Positions 51,603 to 60,111 of a stretch of DNA of 64,000 bases are shown in pieces (position 1 is the stretch's first letter; each line of letters starts with the position of its first letter). Position numbers and translations under genes: made by a program. Below the pieces are notes generated by a model. That model had not been told where the DNA came from and did not search any database. It saw only the letters and a program-made list of their open reading frames with translations. This stretch comes from Streptomyces sp. HUAS 15-9 (GTDB taxonomy: Bacteria > Actinomycetota > Actinomycetes > Streptomycetales > Streptomycetaceae): positions 3,596,001 to 3,660,000 of the forward strand of contig NZ_CP106798.1 of assembly GCF_025642155.1 (NCBI RefSeq). The letters are read 5' to 3'.

Positions 51603-52145
51603 ATGAATGTGACGCAGACGGGACCACACGCGGACACCCGCACCGGCGGCAGACACAACCACGCCTCGGACGACCCCCGCGTCGGCTGGAGCCACGCCGA
51701 AACCCCACACGCCCCCGCCCTCCTGCACCGCCGCGACGGCATCACACCCACCGTCGCCGCCGCCCTCTCCGTCCGCGGCGCCACCCTCACCGCCACCGCC
51801 GCCCGCGGCGACGAACCCCCACCCCTCCACCCCCTCGTCCAGGACTTCCTCGACACCCTCACCAGCGCACAGCGCGACCGCTTCACCGGCCGCTGCGCCG
51901 AAACCCTCCTCATATCCCGCCACATCACCGCCGCCGACGCCGCCCGCAGCAAGCGCGCCGCCCGCAAGCCGATGACCAACGGCGAGGCCCGCAGAGCCCT
52001 CAAGCAGGCCAAACTCACCGCCCGCCGGATACGCGAGGACGGCGACCCCCTCCACGGAGGCTTCGCCGCACCCTGCCGCGCCTGCACCGCACTCAGCGCC
52101 CACTTCGGCGTCCGCGTCGTCGCCCCGGCGACCGACGGCGGCTGA
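51603..52145 (+). CDS. YwqJ-like nucleic-acid/nucleotide deaminase domain protein
   Basis: This 180-residue protein matches the YwqJ-related deaminase family found in bacterial toxins. C98-A-E100 in RFTGRCAETLLISRHI supplies one zinc ligand and the catalytic Glu. P157-C-R-A-C161 in APCRACTALSAHFGV supplies the other two cysteines. HPLVQDFLDTL precedes the core, as is typical. No secretion signal or long toxin-delivery N terminus is present, so it is not an obvious exported effector. The ATG at 51603 is 9 bp from GAAGGG; in-frame ATGs at 51594 and 51597 are too close. A SUKH-3 gene follows. Confidence 0.82.
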   Translation: MNVTQTGPHADTRTGGRHNHASDDPRVGWSHAETPHAPALLHRRDGITPTVAAALSVRGATLTATAARGDEPPPLHPLVQDFLDTLTSAQRDRFTGRCAETLLISRHITAADAARSKRAARKPMTNGEARRALKQAKLTARRIREDGDPLHGGFAAPCRACTALSAHFGVRVVAPATDGG

Positions 52146-52240
52146 CCCCCAAAAACACCCATCACGCCGGCGCCGCAAAGGCACAGAACCCGCACATCAA
52201 GCACGCGCACCACGCAACCAACTCGACGATCGAAGGGCAG

Positions 52241-52735
52241 ATGCACACCGACCGCACCTCAACCACCCGCTTCCCGGTACCCATCGACGCCGCCCTGCGC
52301 GCCGCCGGCTGGCAACCCGGACGCTGGGACATCAAGCAGGCCGAGGTCTGGGCCGACACCCTCCGCGAACACACCTCACCCGCCGGACACCGGCACACCG
52401 TCTTCCCCGCGGCCGTCGAGGCCTGGGCCGAATTCGGCGGCCTCAGCATCACCCCGGTCGGCCCCGGCCGCCAGGTCGCCCCCGCCGTCCTCGACCTCGA
52501 CCCGCTGCACGGCCTCCACCTCGCCCGCACCCTCGGCGACCTCGGCCGCGCCCTCGACACCGAGCTCTGCCCCCTCGGCGAGGAGACCGAGACCCACTCC
52601 CTCCTCACCATCGACGCCGAAGGCCGCGTCTACACCCTCGACCACACCGGCGACTGGTACCTCGGCCCCGACATCGACCACGCCCTGACGGCACTCATCG
52701 CGGGCATCGAACCCGTACGGCTCACAACCGGCTGA
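52241..52735 (+). CDS. SUKH-3 family immunity protein
   Basis: This 164-residue cytosolic protein shows the SUKH-3 pattern: ALRAAGWQPGRWD, WADTLREHT...HTVFPAAVEAWAEFGGLSITPVGPG, then LGDLGRALDTELCPLGEETE and VYTLDHTGDWYLGPDIDHALTALIAGI. It is the likely partner of the deaminase encoded 95 bp upstream on the same strand. SUKH-3 proteins are immunity factors for nucleic-acid-targeting toxins. The ATG at 52241 is close to AAGGG. Confidence 0.83.
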   Translation: MHTDRTSTTRFPVPIDAALRAAGWQPGRWDIKQAEVWADTLREHTSPAGHRHTVFPAAVEAWAEFGGLSITPVGPGRQVAPAVLDLDPLHGLHLARTLGDLGRALDTELCPLGEETETHSLLTIDAEGRVYTLDHTGDWYLGPDIDHALTALIAGIEPVRLTTG

Positions 52736-52777
52736 ACCCCACCGGCCCCCGCCCGGCACCCCCGCCCCGCCGCGCGC

Positions 52778-54097
52778 CTACGCCGCCGGAATCACCGCCG
52801 ACACCCGGAAACCCCCCGCATCGGTCGGCCCCGACACGAACACGCCGCCCAGCGCCATGACCCGCTCCCGCATCCCGAGCAGACCATTGCCACCGGACGG
52901 CAACCGCGCCGCCGACGCCGACGACGGCTCCGGCGGCGGCTCGTTCTCCACCTGCATCGCGATCTCCGACACCCGGTGCGCCAGCCGTACGTGCGTCTTC
53001 GCACCCGCCGCATGCTTGTGGACGTTCGTCAACGCCTCCTGCACCACCCGGTACGCCGTCCGCTCGACCGCCCGCGCATACGACCGCGCATCACCCTCCA
53101 CCGACAGATCCACCACCATCCCCGCGGCCGCCGACTGCCCGATCAGCACATCCAGCTCCGCCAGATACGGCCCCTCCACCGCCGCCTCGTCCTCGACGGC
53201 AGAGGAATCCACCCTCACCACCGGCACCGGCACCCCGACCTCGGGCCGCGGCACCGACGCCGTACGCCGCTGCGCACCGTCCCCCGACCGCAACACCCCC
53301 AGCATCTCCCGCAACTCCGTCAACGCCTGCCGGCCCATGTCCCCCACCAGCACCGCGTTCCTCACGGCCTTCTCCGGATCCTTCCGCGCCACCGCCTGCA
53401 ACGCCGCCGCATGCACCACCATCAGGCTCACCCGATGCGCCACCACGTCATGCATCTCGCGGGCGATACGCGTCCGCTCCTCGTTCCGCGCCCACTCCGC
53501 GCGCTCCTCCGCCCGCTCCGCGAGCAACTGCAACTCACGCTCAAGACTGTCCGCCCGCTCCCGCAGACTCTCCATGAGCCGACGCCGGGCACCCACATAC
53601 AGCCCCAGCAGCACAGGAGGCGCCGTGAGCCCGAGCGACGTGGTGATCGAGGCGAACGGCACGAACCAGTCCCCGAGGGTCAGATCACCCCGCATCATGT
53701 CCTGCCGCACCCGCACGAACGTCACGATCATCGTCCCGACCAGGGACATCCCCGCCAGCGCCGCGATGATCCGCCTCGGCAGCTCAGCCGCCGCCAGCGT
53801 GTACAGGCCGACGATGCCCATCAGGAAACCCATCTGGGCCGGCGTGATCGCAATGGCCACCAACACGACCGCGATCGGCCACTTCCGCCGCAGCAACAGC
53901 ACCGAACCGGCCAGCAGACCGAACACGATCCCGACCGACACCGGGATACCCGCGTCACGGGCGAAGGGGACACCCTCCGCCGCACACTCCAACGCGGACA
54001 CCAGCGCGAGACTCCCGTCGAGCACCGCGCTGCGCCACCTCGCCCACCACCACGGGCCGGTCAGGCCCGTGGCGCGCTCTTCCCCCGTCGTGGTCAT
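52778..54097 (-). CDS. NarL-type sensor histidine kinase (orphan)
   Basis: This 439-residue membrane kinase has about five N-terminal helices (about 25-190). A coiled coil (RLMESLRERADSLERELQLLAERAEERAEW) follows, then the HisKA_3 phosphoacceptor helix EMHDVVAHRVSLMVVHAAAL (His in the MHDVVAH motif). The HATPase part includes RVVQEALTNVHKHA (N box) and GNGLLGMRERV (G box). No response regulator gene is adjacent. The ATG at 54097 has a poor ribosome site; TAGGCT lies exactly 6 bp upstream, so the mRNA may be leaderless. Confidence 0.9.
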   Translation of the reverse strand: MTTTGEERATGLTGPWWWARWRSAVLDGSLALVSALECAAEGVPFARDAGIPVSVGIVFGLLAGSVLLLRRKWPIAVVLVAIAITPAQMGFLMGIVGLYTLAAAELPRRIIAALAGMSLVGTMIVTFVRVRQDMMRGDLTLGDWFVPFASITTSLGLTAPPVLLGLYVGARRRLMESLRERADSLERELQLLAERAEERAEWARNEERTRIAREMHDVVAHRVSLMVVHAAALQAVARKDPEKAVRNAVLVGDMGRQALTELREMLGVLRSGDGAQRRTASVPRPEVGVPVPVVRVDSSAVEDEAAVEGPYLAELDVLIGQSAAAGMVVDLSVEGDARSYARAVERTAYRVVQEALTNVHKHAAGAKTHVRLAHRVSEIAMQVENEPPPEPSSASAARLPSGGNGLLGMRERVMALGGVFVSGPTDAGGFRVSAVIPAA

Positions 54098-54103
54098 GCG
54101 TCC

Positions 54104-54109
54104 AGCCTA
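54104..54109 (-). promoter_or_regulatory. -10 box for leaderless kinase transcript
   Basis: TAGGCT (minus strand) ends 6 bp before the ATG of the histidine kinase gene. Confidence 0.4.
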
Positions 54110-54257
54110 CGGGCGGTGGCGTGAGCTTTTCCGGTGAGTTTCACCTACTGCCCTACGCCACACTCCGTAATCGAATAACAGCGAAACCCCCCGGTATCCC
54201 TCGAACTACTGAACCACGCCCGTTCGACCCCGGAACCACTCATTCCGGCCGGACGGT

Positions 54258-55124
54258 ATGCACATGGCACATTCACACGGCAAGTACGCCGACTTCGAGG
54301 GGCTGCGGGAGCGGGCGGTCGCGCTGCGGCGAGCGGGACTGAGCCGACGGCAGATCCGCGACCGGCTGCACGTCGACAACAACGACATCCTCAACCGCCT
54401 CCTGGAGGGCGAACCGCCTCCGGAATGGACGAAACGCCCGAACGCGAAGGACGACCTGAGGGCCAGGGCGCGGGAGCTGCGACTCCAGGGCTGGACTTAC
54501 GACCAGATCCAGGTGGAGCTGGGCTGCTCGAAAAGTTCGATCTCGTTGTGGGTGCGGGATCTGCCTAGGCCGGAGCGGCGCGATCCGACAGAGCAGGCCA
54601 AGCTGGCGGCCAGGAAGCGCTGGGAGCACGAGCTGGCAGTGAGGGACGGGGAGCGGCGGCTCACCAAGGCATCTGCTGAGCAGGAGATCGGCGAGCTGTC
54701 CAATCGGGAGCTATTCATGGCAGGCGTCGCCCTCTACTGGGCCGAAGGGTCGAAGGACAAGCCCTACGACCGACGCGAGAACGTCATCTTCGTCAACAGC
54801 GACCCTGACGTCATCGAGCTGTACCTGGCCTGGCTGGACCTGCTGGGTGTGGCCCGGGACCGCCTGCGGTTCAACGTCATGATCCACGAGAGTACCGATA
54901 TTGCCGGCGCCGAGGAGTTCTGGGCCGATCTTGTCGGCGCCGACCGCTCGGCCTTCAACAAGACCACCCTCAAGAAGCACAACCCCAAGACGGTCCGCCT
55001 GAATGTCGGTGAGAACTACCGGGGTTGCCTCGCGGTCCGAGTCTCACAGGGAGCCGACCTGTACCGGCGCATCGAGGGGTGGTGGTCCGGGATGGTGGTA
55101 GCAGCGAAACAGCGAACCACGTAG
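54258..55124 (+). CDS. Two-HTH protein with LAGLIDADG-like domain, next to tRNA-Gln
   Basis: This 288-residue protein has two HTH segments (about 14-45, [25 protein letters not shown]; about 66-100, [27 protein letters not shown]). A C-terminal domain (about 150-285) follows, whose [15 protein letters not shown] resembles one LAGLIDADG helix with the acidic residue at its end. [23 protein letters not shown] and a basic region ([13 protein letters not shown]) come next. It may be a DNA-binding or homing-endonuclease-derived protein; the activity is unproven. Codon use is less G+C-extreme than the flanks. It ends 14 bp before a tRNA. The start is ATG at 54258 or 54264. Confidence 0.72.
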   Translation: MHMAHSHGKYADFEGLRERAVALRRAGLSRRQIRDRLHVDNNDILNRLLEGEPPPEWTKRPNAKDDLRARARELRLQGWTYDQIQVELGCSKSSISLWVRDLPRPERRDPTEQAKLAARKRWEHELAVRDGERRLTKASAEQEIGELSNRELFMAGVALYWAEGSKDKPYDRRENVIFVNSDPDVIELYLAWLDLLGVARDRLRFNVMIHESTDIAGAEEFWADLVGADRSAFNKTTLKKHNPKTVRLNVGENYRGCLAVRVSQGADLYRRIEGWWSGMVVAAKQRTT

Positions 55125-55138
55125 GCTGGCTCCCGCAC

Positions 55139-55210
55139 TCCCCCGTGGTGTAATCGGCAACACACTCCGCTTTGGACGGTGTATTTCAGGTTCGAGTCCT
55201 GGCGGGGGAG
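55139..55210 (+). tRNA. tRNA-Gln (anticodon UUG)
   Basis: This 72-nt tRNA has acceptor strands TCCCCCG and CGGGGGA with discriminator G and no encoded CCA. The anticodon loop CTTTGGA gives anticodon UUG. The T arm is CAGG-TTCGAGT-CCTG. The anticodon stem CTCCG/CGGTG has one apparent U-U mismatch at the second pair, which is unusual but does not hide the cloverleaf. Confidence 0.9.
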
Positions 55211-55326
55211 CCTCGCTCAGTTCGAGCCTTGACTGCACCGTCAGGGCCCGCTCTCACCTCCCCCAAGTAACACCCCGGTATCCTGCGGCTGTCATCCCCA
55301 CTCACCCACAGCCGAAGGGCAACCCC

Positions 55327-56775
55327 GTGAGCGCCATTCGCCCGGCAGCCGTCGTCGTTCTCGCAGCGGGTGAGGGCACCCGTATGAAGTCGGCCACGCC
55401 GAAGGTCCTGCACGAGATCTGTGGCCGTTCCCTGGTGGGTCATGTGCTCGCCGCCGCCCGCGAGTTGAACCCGCACGAGCTGGTCGTCGTCGTGGGACAC
55501 GCCCGCGAGAAGGTCACCGAGCACCTCGCCGGCATCGACCCGCGGGTGCGGACCGCCGTACAGGACCAGCAGAACGGCACCGGACACGCCGTACGGATGG
55601 CGCTGGAGGAGCTCGGCGGGACCGTCGACGGAACCGTGGTCGTCGTGTGCGGAGACACCCCGCTGCTGAGCGGCGGGACGTTGCAGGCACTCGCCTCGAC
55701 GCATCACGCGGACGGGAACGCCGTCACCGTGCTGACCGCCGAGGTCCCGGACGCGACCGGCTACGGCCGTATCGTCCGCGACGACGCCTCCGGTGCCGTG
55801 ACCGCGATCGTCGAGCACAAGGACGCGAGCAAGTCGCAGCGCGCGATCCGTGAGATCAACTCCGGGGTCTTCGCCTTCGACGGGCAGCTCCTGGCCGACG
55901 CGCTGGGGAAGGTGCGGACGGACAACAGTCAGGGCGAGGAGTATCTGACGGACGTCCTCGGGATCCTGCGGGAGGCCGGGCATCGCGTGGGGGCCTCGGT
56001 CGCCGGTGATCACCATGAGATCGCCGGGATCAACAACCGTGTGCAGCTCGCTCAGGCGCGCCGGATCCTCAACGACCGGTTGCTGGAGCGCGCGATGCTG
56101 GCCGGTGTGACGGTCGTGGACCCGGCGACGACGTGGGTGGATGTGACGGTGTCGTTCGAGCAGGACGTGCTTGTCCACCCGGGCACCCAGCTCCAGGGTT
56201 CGACGCATCTCGGTGAGGGCGCGGAGGTCGGGCCCAACAGCCGGCTCGCGGACACGCACGTGGGCGCGGGCGCGCGGGTGGACAACACGGTGGCCGACCG
56301 GGCGCACATCGGGCCGCAGGCCAGTGTGGGGCCGTTCGCGTATCTCCGACCCGGCACCCGTCTGGGGCCGAAGTCCAAGGTGGGTACGTATGTGGAGACG
56401 AAGAACGCCTCGATCGGTGAGGGGACGAAGGTTCCGCATCTCTCGTATGTCGGGGACGCGACGATCGGTGACCACTCGAACATCGGGGCCGCGAGTGTGT
56501 TCGTGAACTACGACGGGCAGGACAAGCACCACACGACGATCGGGTCGCACTGCCGTACGGGTTCGGACAATATGTTTGTGGCTCCTGTCACGGTCGGGGA
56601 CGGTGCGTACACCGCCGCAGGCTCGGTGATCACCAAGGATGTGCCGCCCGGTTCGCTGGCCGTGGCCCGCGGTCAGCAGCGGAATATCGAGGGTTGGGTG
56701 GCCCGGAAGCGTCCGGGGAGCGCGGCCGCGAAGGCGGCGGAGGCGGCCTCCCGGCAGGGCGGCGGCGAGGCCTGA
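55327..56775 (+). CDS. glmU: Bifunctional UDP-N-acetylglucosamine pyrophosphorylase / glucosamine-1-phosphate N-acetyltransferase
   Basis: This 482-residue cytosolic enzyme makes UDP-GlcNAc for peptidoglycan. The N-terminal uridyltransferase has [25 protein letters not shown] and [12 protein letters not shown]. The C-terminal left-handed beta-helix acetyltransferase has hexapeptide repeats and the active-site region [28 protein letters not shown]...[11 protein letters not shown], with [13 protein letters not shown]. The GTG at 55327 fits the N terminus of known GlmU proteins. The Ala/Gly-rich tail is disordered. It is followed by prs. Confidence 0.96.
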   Translation: MSAIRPAAVVVLAAGEGTRMKSATPKVLHEICGRSLVGHVLAAARELNPHELVVVVGHAREKVTEHLAGIDPRVRTAVQDQQNGTGHAVRMALEELGGTVDGTVVVVCGDTPLLSGGTLQALASTHHADGNAVTVLTAEVPDATGYGRIVRDDASGAVTAIVEHKDASKSQRAIREINSGVFAFDGQLLADALGKVRTDNSQGEEYLTDVLGILREAGHRVGASVAGDHHEIAGINNRVQLAQARRILNDRLLERAMLAGVTVVDPATTWVDVTVSFEQDVLVHPGTQLQGSTHLGEGAEVGPNSRLADTHVGAGARVDNTVADRAHIGPQASVGPFAYLRPGTRLGPKSKVGTYVETKNASIGEGTKVPHLSYVGDATIGDHSNIGAASVFVNYDGQDKHHTTIGSHCRTGSDNMFVAPVTVGDGAYTAAGSVITKDVPPGSLAVARGQQRNIEGWVARKRPGSAAAKAAEAASRQGGGEA

Positions 56776-56910
56776 CCGGAAACGGGTGCGCCGGACACGG
56801 CGTACCGTGATAAGTGCATACCCGCACCCCACCAGCTGAGTCGGCCTCTCACGCCCAGCCGAGAGGTTGCTCGACCCACCCAGCTGTGACACCTCTGAGG
56901 AGACAGTGCT

Positions 56911-57891
56911 GTGACCGGGATCAAGACGACCGGCGAGAAGAAGTTGATGTTCTTCTCCGGCCGCGCCCACCCCGAGCTTGCCGAGGAGGTCGCCCAGCAG
57001 CTGGGTGTCGGGGTCGTCCCGACGAAGGCCTTCGACTTCGCCAATGGCGAGATCTACGTCCGTTACCAGGAGTCCGCTCGTGGTGCGGACTGCTTCCTGA
57101 TCCAGAGCCACACGGCTCCGATCAACAAGTGGATCATGGAACAGCTGATCATGATCGACGCGCTGAAGCGTGCGTCGGCGCGTTCGATCACCGTGATCGT
57201 GCCGTTCTACGGCTATGCGCGGCAGGACAAGAAGCACCGTGGGCGTGAGCCGATCTCGGCGCGTCTGATCGCGGATCTGATGAAGACGGCGGGTGCGGAC
57301 CGCATTCTGACCATGGATCTGCACACGGACCAGATCCAGGGTTTCTTCGACGGTCCGGTGGACCACCTGTTCGCGCTTCCGCTGCTCGCGGACTACGTGG
57401 GCCGGAAGGTGGACCGGGACAAGCTGACGGTGGTGTCCCCGGACGCGGGCCGTGTGCGGGTGGCGGACCGGTGGTGCGACCGTCTGGGTGCGCCGCTGGC
57501 GATCGTGCACAAGCGGCGTGACAAGGACGTGGCGAACCAGGTGACGGTCCACGAGGTCGTGGGTGAGGTCCGGGGCCGGGTGTGTGTGCTGGTGGACGAC
57601 ATGATCGACACCGGTGGCACGATCTGTGCGGCGGCGGACGCGCTGTTCGCGCACGGTGCGGAGGATGTCATCGTGACGGCTACGCACGGTGTGCTGTCGG
57701 GTCCGGCGGCGGACCGGCTGAAGAACTCCCGGGTGAGCGAGTTCGTGTTCACGAATACGCTGCCGACGCCGGGTGAGCTGAGCCGGGATCTGGACAAGCT
57801 GACGGTGCTGTCGATCGCGCCGACGATCGCGAGTGCGGTGCGTGAGGTGTTCGAGGACGGTTCGGTGACGAGCCTGTTCGACGAGCAGTGA
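56911..57891 (+). CDS. prs: Ribose-phosphate pyrophosphokinase
   Basis: This 326-residue cytosolic enzyme makes PRPP from ribose 5-phosphate and ATP, feeding purine, pyrimidine, His and Trp synthesis. FANGEIYVRYQESARGADCFLIQS and GYARQDKKHRGREPISARLIADL form the ATP site. The PRPP loop is VCVLVDDMIDTGGTICAAADAL. The GTG at 56911 has GAGGAG upstream. It lies 135 bp after glmU in the same direction, an arrangement common in bacteria. Confidence 0.96.
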   Translation: MTGIKTTGEKKLMFFSGRAHPELAEEVAQQLGVGVVPTKAFDFANGEIYVRYQESARGADCFLIQSHTAPINKWIMEQLIMIDALKRASARSITVIVPFYGYARQDKKHRGREPISARLIADLMKTAGADRILTMDLHTDQIQGFFDGPVDHLFALPLLADYVGRKVDRDKLTVVSPDAGRVRVADRWCDRLGAPLAIVHKRRDKDVANQVTVHEVVGEVRGRVCVLVDDMIDTGGTICAAADALFAHGAEDVIVTATHGVLSGPAADRLKNSRVSEFVFTNTLPTPGELSRDLDKLTVLSIAPTIASAVREVFEDGSVTSLFDEQ

Positions 57892-57963
57892 TCTCTGATC
57901 GACGAGCTGTGATCTCTGTTCGGTGGGCAGTGGTCTCTGTTCGCCGTCGGGGTTGATCGATTT

Positions 57964-58018
57964 TTGTGCGGCCTCCCTCGCCGAGTAGACTGCTTCAGTT
58001 GCTCGGCGAGGGAGGCCG
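57964..58018 (+). promoter_or_regulatory. rplY promoter inside a perfect 17-bp inverted repeat
   Basis: CGGCCTCCCTCGCCGAG (57969-57985) and its exact complement (58002-58018) are separated by 16 bp. The spacer starts with TAGACT (57986-57991), a good -10 box. TTGTGC (57964-57969) lies 16 bp before it, and the start would fall near 57998, just before the right arm. The same hairpin could terminate prs transcription, so it may serve both genes. Confidence 0.6.
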
Positions 58019-58124
58019 TTCCCGTTCTCTGACGGGGTACGGCGGTCCGTTATCGACGCGCTCTTCGTAGCAGGCCGTTCGTGGCCGGGTGACCACGTCC
58101 GATCTATCTCTACGAGGAGTGATC

Positions 58125-58724
58125 ATGTCCGAGGTCAAGATCTCCGCCGAGACCCGTACCGAGTTCGGCAAGGGTGCCGCCCGTCGTATCCGCCGTGAGT
58201 CGAAGGTTCCCGGTGTGCTGTACGGCCACGGTTCCGACCCGCTGCACCTGACTCTTCCGGGTCACGACCTGCTGCTGGCGCTGCGTACGCCGAACGTCCT
58301 GATCTCCCTGGACATCGACGGCAAGTCCAACGAGCTGGCGATCCCGAAGTCCGTGCAGCGTGACCCGATCAAGGGCTTCCTGGAGCACGTCGACCTGCTG
58401 CTGGTCAAGCGTGGCGAGAAGGTCACGGTCGAGATCCCGGTGCACGCCGAGGGCGAGCTGGCCGCCGGCGGCAACCTGCTGGAGCACGTGCTGAACGCGC
58501 TGCCGGTCGAGGCCGAGGCCACGCACATCCCCGAGGGCGTGACGGTGTCGGTGGAGGGTCTGGAGGCCGGTGCCTCGGTCCTCGCCAAGGACATCGTGCT
58601 GCCGTCCGGTGTGACGCTGGCCGTCGACGAGGACGCGGTCGTTCTCCAGGTCCTGGCCGCGCAGGCCGAGGAGGCCCCGGCCGAGGGCGAGGGCGAGGGC
58701 GAAGAGGCTGCCGCCGAGGCCTGA
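58125..58724 (+). CDS. rplY: 50S ribosomal protein L25/general stress protein Ctc
   Basis: This 199-residue 5S-rRNA-binding protein of the long Ctc/TL5 type has the L25 fold in residues about 1-95 (ETRTEFGKGAARRIRRESKVPGVLYGHG). The C-terminal beta domain (VTVEIPVHAEGELAAGGNLLEHVLNALPVEAEATHIPEGVTVSV) follows. An acidic tail of Glu, Gly and Ala ends it. The ATG at 58125 has GAGGAG 6 bp upstream. It is preceded by the promoter-hairpin at 57964-58018 and followed by a hairpin. Confidence 0.94.
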   Translation: MSEVKISAETRTEFGKGAARRIRRESKVPGVLYGHGSDPLHLTLPGHDLLLALRTPNVLISLDIDGKSNELAIPKSVQRDPIKGFLEHVDLLLVKRGEKVTVEIPVHAEGELAAGGNLLEHVLNALPVEAEATHIPEGVTVSVEGLEAGASVLAKDIVLPSGVTLAVDEDAVVLQVLAAQAEEAPAEGEGEGEEAAAEA

Positions 58725-58744
58725 TCCTCGCGGTACGTTCGTGT

Positions 58745-58776
58745 CAGCCGCTGTTCCCGGCCGGGGGCAGCGGCTG
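58745..58776 (+). terminator. Hairpin after rplY
   Basis: CAGCCGCTG (58745-58753) and CAGCGGCTG (58768-58776) pair perfectly around a G/C-rich loop, 21 bp after the rplY stop codon. Confidence 0.6.
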
Positions 58777-58835
58777 TCGCGTGTATCAAGGACTTATCGA
58801 GGACGCGTGTCGACGCGTATCAAGGAGACATGGAC

Positions 58836-59432
58836 GTGACCACCCCCGCCAATGCCCCCTGGCTGGTCGTAGGCCTGGGCAATCCCGGTCCCGACTACGC
58901 CATGAACCGGCACAACGTCGGCTTCATGGTGGCCGATCTGCTGGCCGAGCGGATCGGGGGGAGGTTCAAGCGTGCCGGGAAGGCGCAGGCGCAGGCCGTG
59001 GAGGGGCGGATCGGCCCGCCCGGTTTGGCGAGCCGGCGGGTGATCCTGGCGAAGCCCATGTCGTACATGAACCTGTCGGGTGGTCCGGTGAACGCGCTGC
59101 GGGACTTCTACAAGGTGCCGGTGGCGAACATCGTGGCGGTGCACGACGAGCTGGACATCGACTACGGGACCCTGCGGCTGAAGCTGGGTGGCGGGGACAA
59201 CGGGCACAACGGGCTGAAGTCGATGACGAAGGCGATGGGCGCGGACTATCACCGGGTGCGGTTCGGGATCGGGCGGCCTCCGGGTCGTATGCCGGTGGCC
59301 GACTTCGTGCTGAAGGACTTCTCGTCGGCGGAGCGCAAGGAGCTGGACTACTTCGTGGACCGGGCGGCGGACGCGGTGGAGTGTCTGGTGATCGAGGGGC
59401 TGGAGCGGGCGCAAAGCTCGTACAACTCCTGA
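58836..59432 (+). CDS. pth: Peptidyl-tRNA hydrolase
   Basis: This 198-residue enzyme frees tRNA from prematurely released peptidyl-t[27 protein letters not shown] carries the catalytic His. [10 protein letters not shown] and [29 protein letters not shown], with the catalytic Asp and Asn segments, are intact. The start is probably GTG at 58836, 8 bp from AAGGAG; the ATG at 58830 is only 2 bp from it. The gene follows rplY, a common pairing in bacteria. Confidence 0.94.
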   Translation: MTTPANAPWLVVGLGNPGPDYAMNRHNVGFMVADLLAERIGGRFKRAGKAQAQAVEGRIGPPGLASRRVILAKPMSYMNLSGGPVNALRDFYKVPVANIVAVHDELDIDYGTLRLKLGGGDNGHNGLKSMTKAMGADYHRVRFGIGRPPGRMPVADFVLKDFSSAERKELDYFVDRAADAVECLVIEGLERAQSSYNS

Positions 59433-59484
59433 CTTGTCCGGTGGTGGGGCGGGCGGGAGTTGACCGATCGGACGGGCATGGCCA

Positions 59485-59988
59485 ATGATCCCGGCCATGC
59501 CTGCCATTGCCATCTCTTCCCGTGAGGCCTCGGCCGCCGCGGTGCGGTTCGGGCGGTTCGCGGTGATGGGTACGGTCGCCGTGCTGATCCTGATCGCGGG
59601 TGTGTGGGGTTCGTGGGGGACCGCGCAGCACGTGATGCTGACGAAGGGCCGGGAGCACGGCACGATCAGGGTGACCCAGTGCGACCGGGACGCGTGTTCG
59701 GGGCCGTTCACGCCGGTGTCGTCGGGGGCGACGGCCCGGGACCGGGTCGTCATCCAGGAGCCGGTGGCGGTGCGCAAGGGGCAGACGTACGCCGTCATCG
59801 TGAAGCCGGGTACGGATGATGTCGTACGGTCGGGGCCGGCGGGGATCCTGTATGCGTGGGTTCCGCTGGGCGGGGCTCTGCTGCTCGCCTCGGTCGTCGT
59901 GGCGGGCGGGTTGCGGCTGACGCGGGCGGCGTGGGTGCTGGCGGGGTCGGGGGCCCTGCTGCTGACGGCGGCCTTCCTGGCGCTGTGA
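59485..59988 (+). CDS. Hypothetical membrane protein with three helices
   Basis: I do not recognise the family. The 167-residue product has one N-terminal helix (about 22-44), an extracytoplasmic stretch with a Cys pair (TQCDRDACSGPFTPVSS) and a beta-type segment. Two C-terminal helices (about 115-140 and 145-166) follow. It begins about 50 bp after pth in the same direction and could be in its operon. The start is ATG at 59485, or 59497 (MPAIAISS); neither has a good ribosome site. Confidence 0.68.
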   Translation: MIPAMPAIAISSREASAAAVRFGRFAVMGTVAVLILIAGVWGSWGTAQHVMLTKGREHGTIRVTQCDRDACSGPFTPVSSGATARDRVVIQEPVAVRKGQTYAVIVKPGTDDVVRSGPAGILYAWVPLGGALLLASVVVAGGLRLTRAAWVLAGSGALLLTAAFLAL

Positions 59989-60111
59989 GCCCTGTGGGCC
60001 TTGTGGAATCCGAGTGTTGTGTGTTCGTGATTGACCGCGGGTCAGTCGGGGCTGGAAGCTGAGCCGCCCCCTCCACATCTTCCCGTCCGTAACTCGAAGA
60101 TGGACTGCCCC

